Shown here: in pieces, positions 5,415-5,591 of the stretch
Numbering within the stretch: the first letter of the stretch is position 1
Layout: each line of letters begins with the position of its first letter
Notes under the pieces: generated by a model
The model's input: the letters and a program-made list of their open reading frames with translations, nothing else
Databases searched by the model: none
What the model was told of the DNA's origin: nothing
Made by a program: the position numbers and the translations under genes
Origin: Bordetella parapertussis
GTDB taxonomy: Bacteria; Pseudomonadota; Gammaproteobacteria; Burkholderiales; CAIKXV01
Length of the DNA stretch: 5,591 nucleotides
Direction of reading: 5' to 3'
NCBI GenBank assembly: GCA_945877995.1
Contig: CAMDXD010000286.1
Span: 1 to 5,591 of the forward strand

Positions 5415-5591
5415 CTACTCGGCCTTCGCGCCAGACGCCTTCACCACGGGCGCCCACCGCTCGGCTTCCCGGGTCACGAAGGCGAACATCTGCTGTGGCG
5501 ACAGTTCGCCGAGCGACTCCAGGCCGATCTGCGCATGGGCTGCACGCACCGCAGGCTCGCGCATGATGGAATACGTGGCATCGCCCAGCCG
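5415..5591 (-). CDS. Bug/TctC-family substrate-binding protein, C-terminal part (cut by window edge)
   Basis: The minus strand from the right edge reads an open frame of 58 residues ending at TAG in 5415-5417. It begins RLGDATYSIM and ends ERWAPVVKASGAKAE. The final block, an E-x-x-R-W-x-x-V-V-K-x-x-G pattern close to the C-terminus, is the typical end of Bug/TctC proteins. The preceding LGLESLGELSPQQMFAFV-like stretch corresponds to the 'G.E....TPEEF..F' region before it. This would be the third Bug gene in the window; the N-terminus, signal peptide and ligand loops lie outside. It runs the same way as the PIN gene, 37 nt upstream of it, and the two may be cotranscribed. The assignment rests on a short tail and so is less sure than for the two complete Bug genes. 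Confidence 0.75.
   Translation of the reverse strand, partial: RLGDATYSIMREPAVRAAHAQIGLESLGELSPQQMFAFVTREAERWAPVVKASGAKAE

Overview
The window is a GC-rich, densely coded piece of a proteobacterial chromosome. It most likely comes from a betaproteobacterium of the Burkholderiales type. The reason is three separate Bug/TctC-type periplasmic solute-binding proteins within 5.6 kb, because large expansions of this family are characteristic of Bordetella, Cupriavidus, Achromobacter and relatives. No RNA gene, insertion sequence, CRISPR array or phage gene was seen.

Layout, left to right. Positions 1-97 hold no assignable gene, only a doubtful 28-codon reading frame on the minus strand. Positions 98-1087 (minus) encode a complete Bug solute-binding protein. 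A 266-bp divergent control region follows (1088-1353). It carries three near-perfect palindromes, and the largest (1312-1341) ends directly at the ribosome-binding site of the next gene. From 1354 a tight plus-strand operon runs to 4917: a second Bug protein (1354-2379), a TauD/TfdA-family 2-oxoglutarate-dependent dioxygenase (2390-3277), and a GMC-family FAD-dependent oxidoreductase (3274-4917). The gap between the first two genes is 10 nt, and the last two overlap by 4 nt. The operon meets a minus-strand PIN-domain gene (4901-5377) tail to tail with a 17-bp overlap. Just upstream of the PIN gene on the same strand is the C-terminal end of a third Bug protein (5415 to the right edge), cut by the window.

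How the genes may work together (inference): the Bug protein encoded first in the operon would capture a small carboxylate or related organic compound in the periplasm. The dioxygenase would hydroxylate it, or oxidatively cleave it, in the cytoplasm. The GMC enzyme would then oxidise the resulting alcohol. The substrate cannot be named from sequence alone. No TctA/TctB membrane subunits and no regulator gene lie in the window, so these must be encoded elsewhere. The most unusual parts are the palindrome-rich divergent control region and the orphan PIN-domain ribonuclease-like gene placed behind a transport gene.
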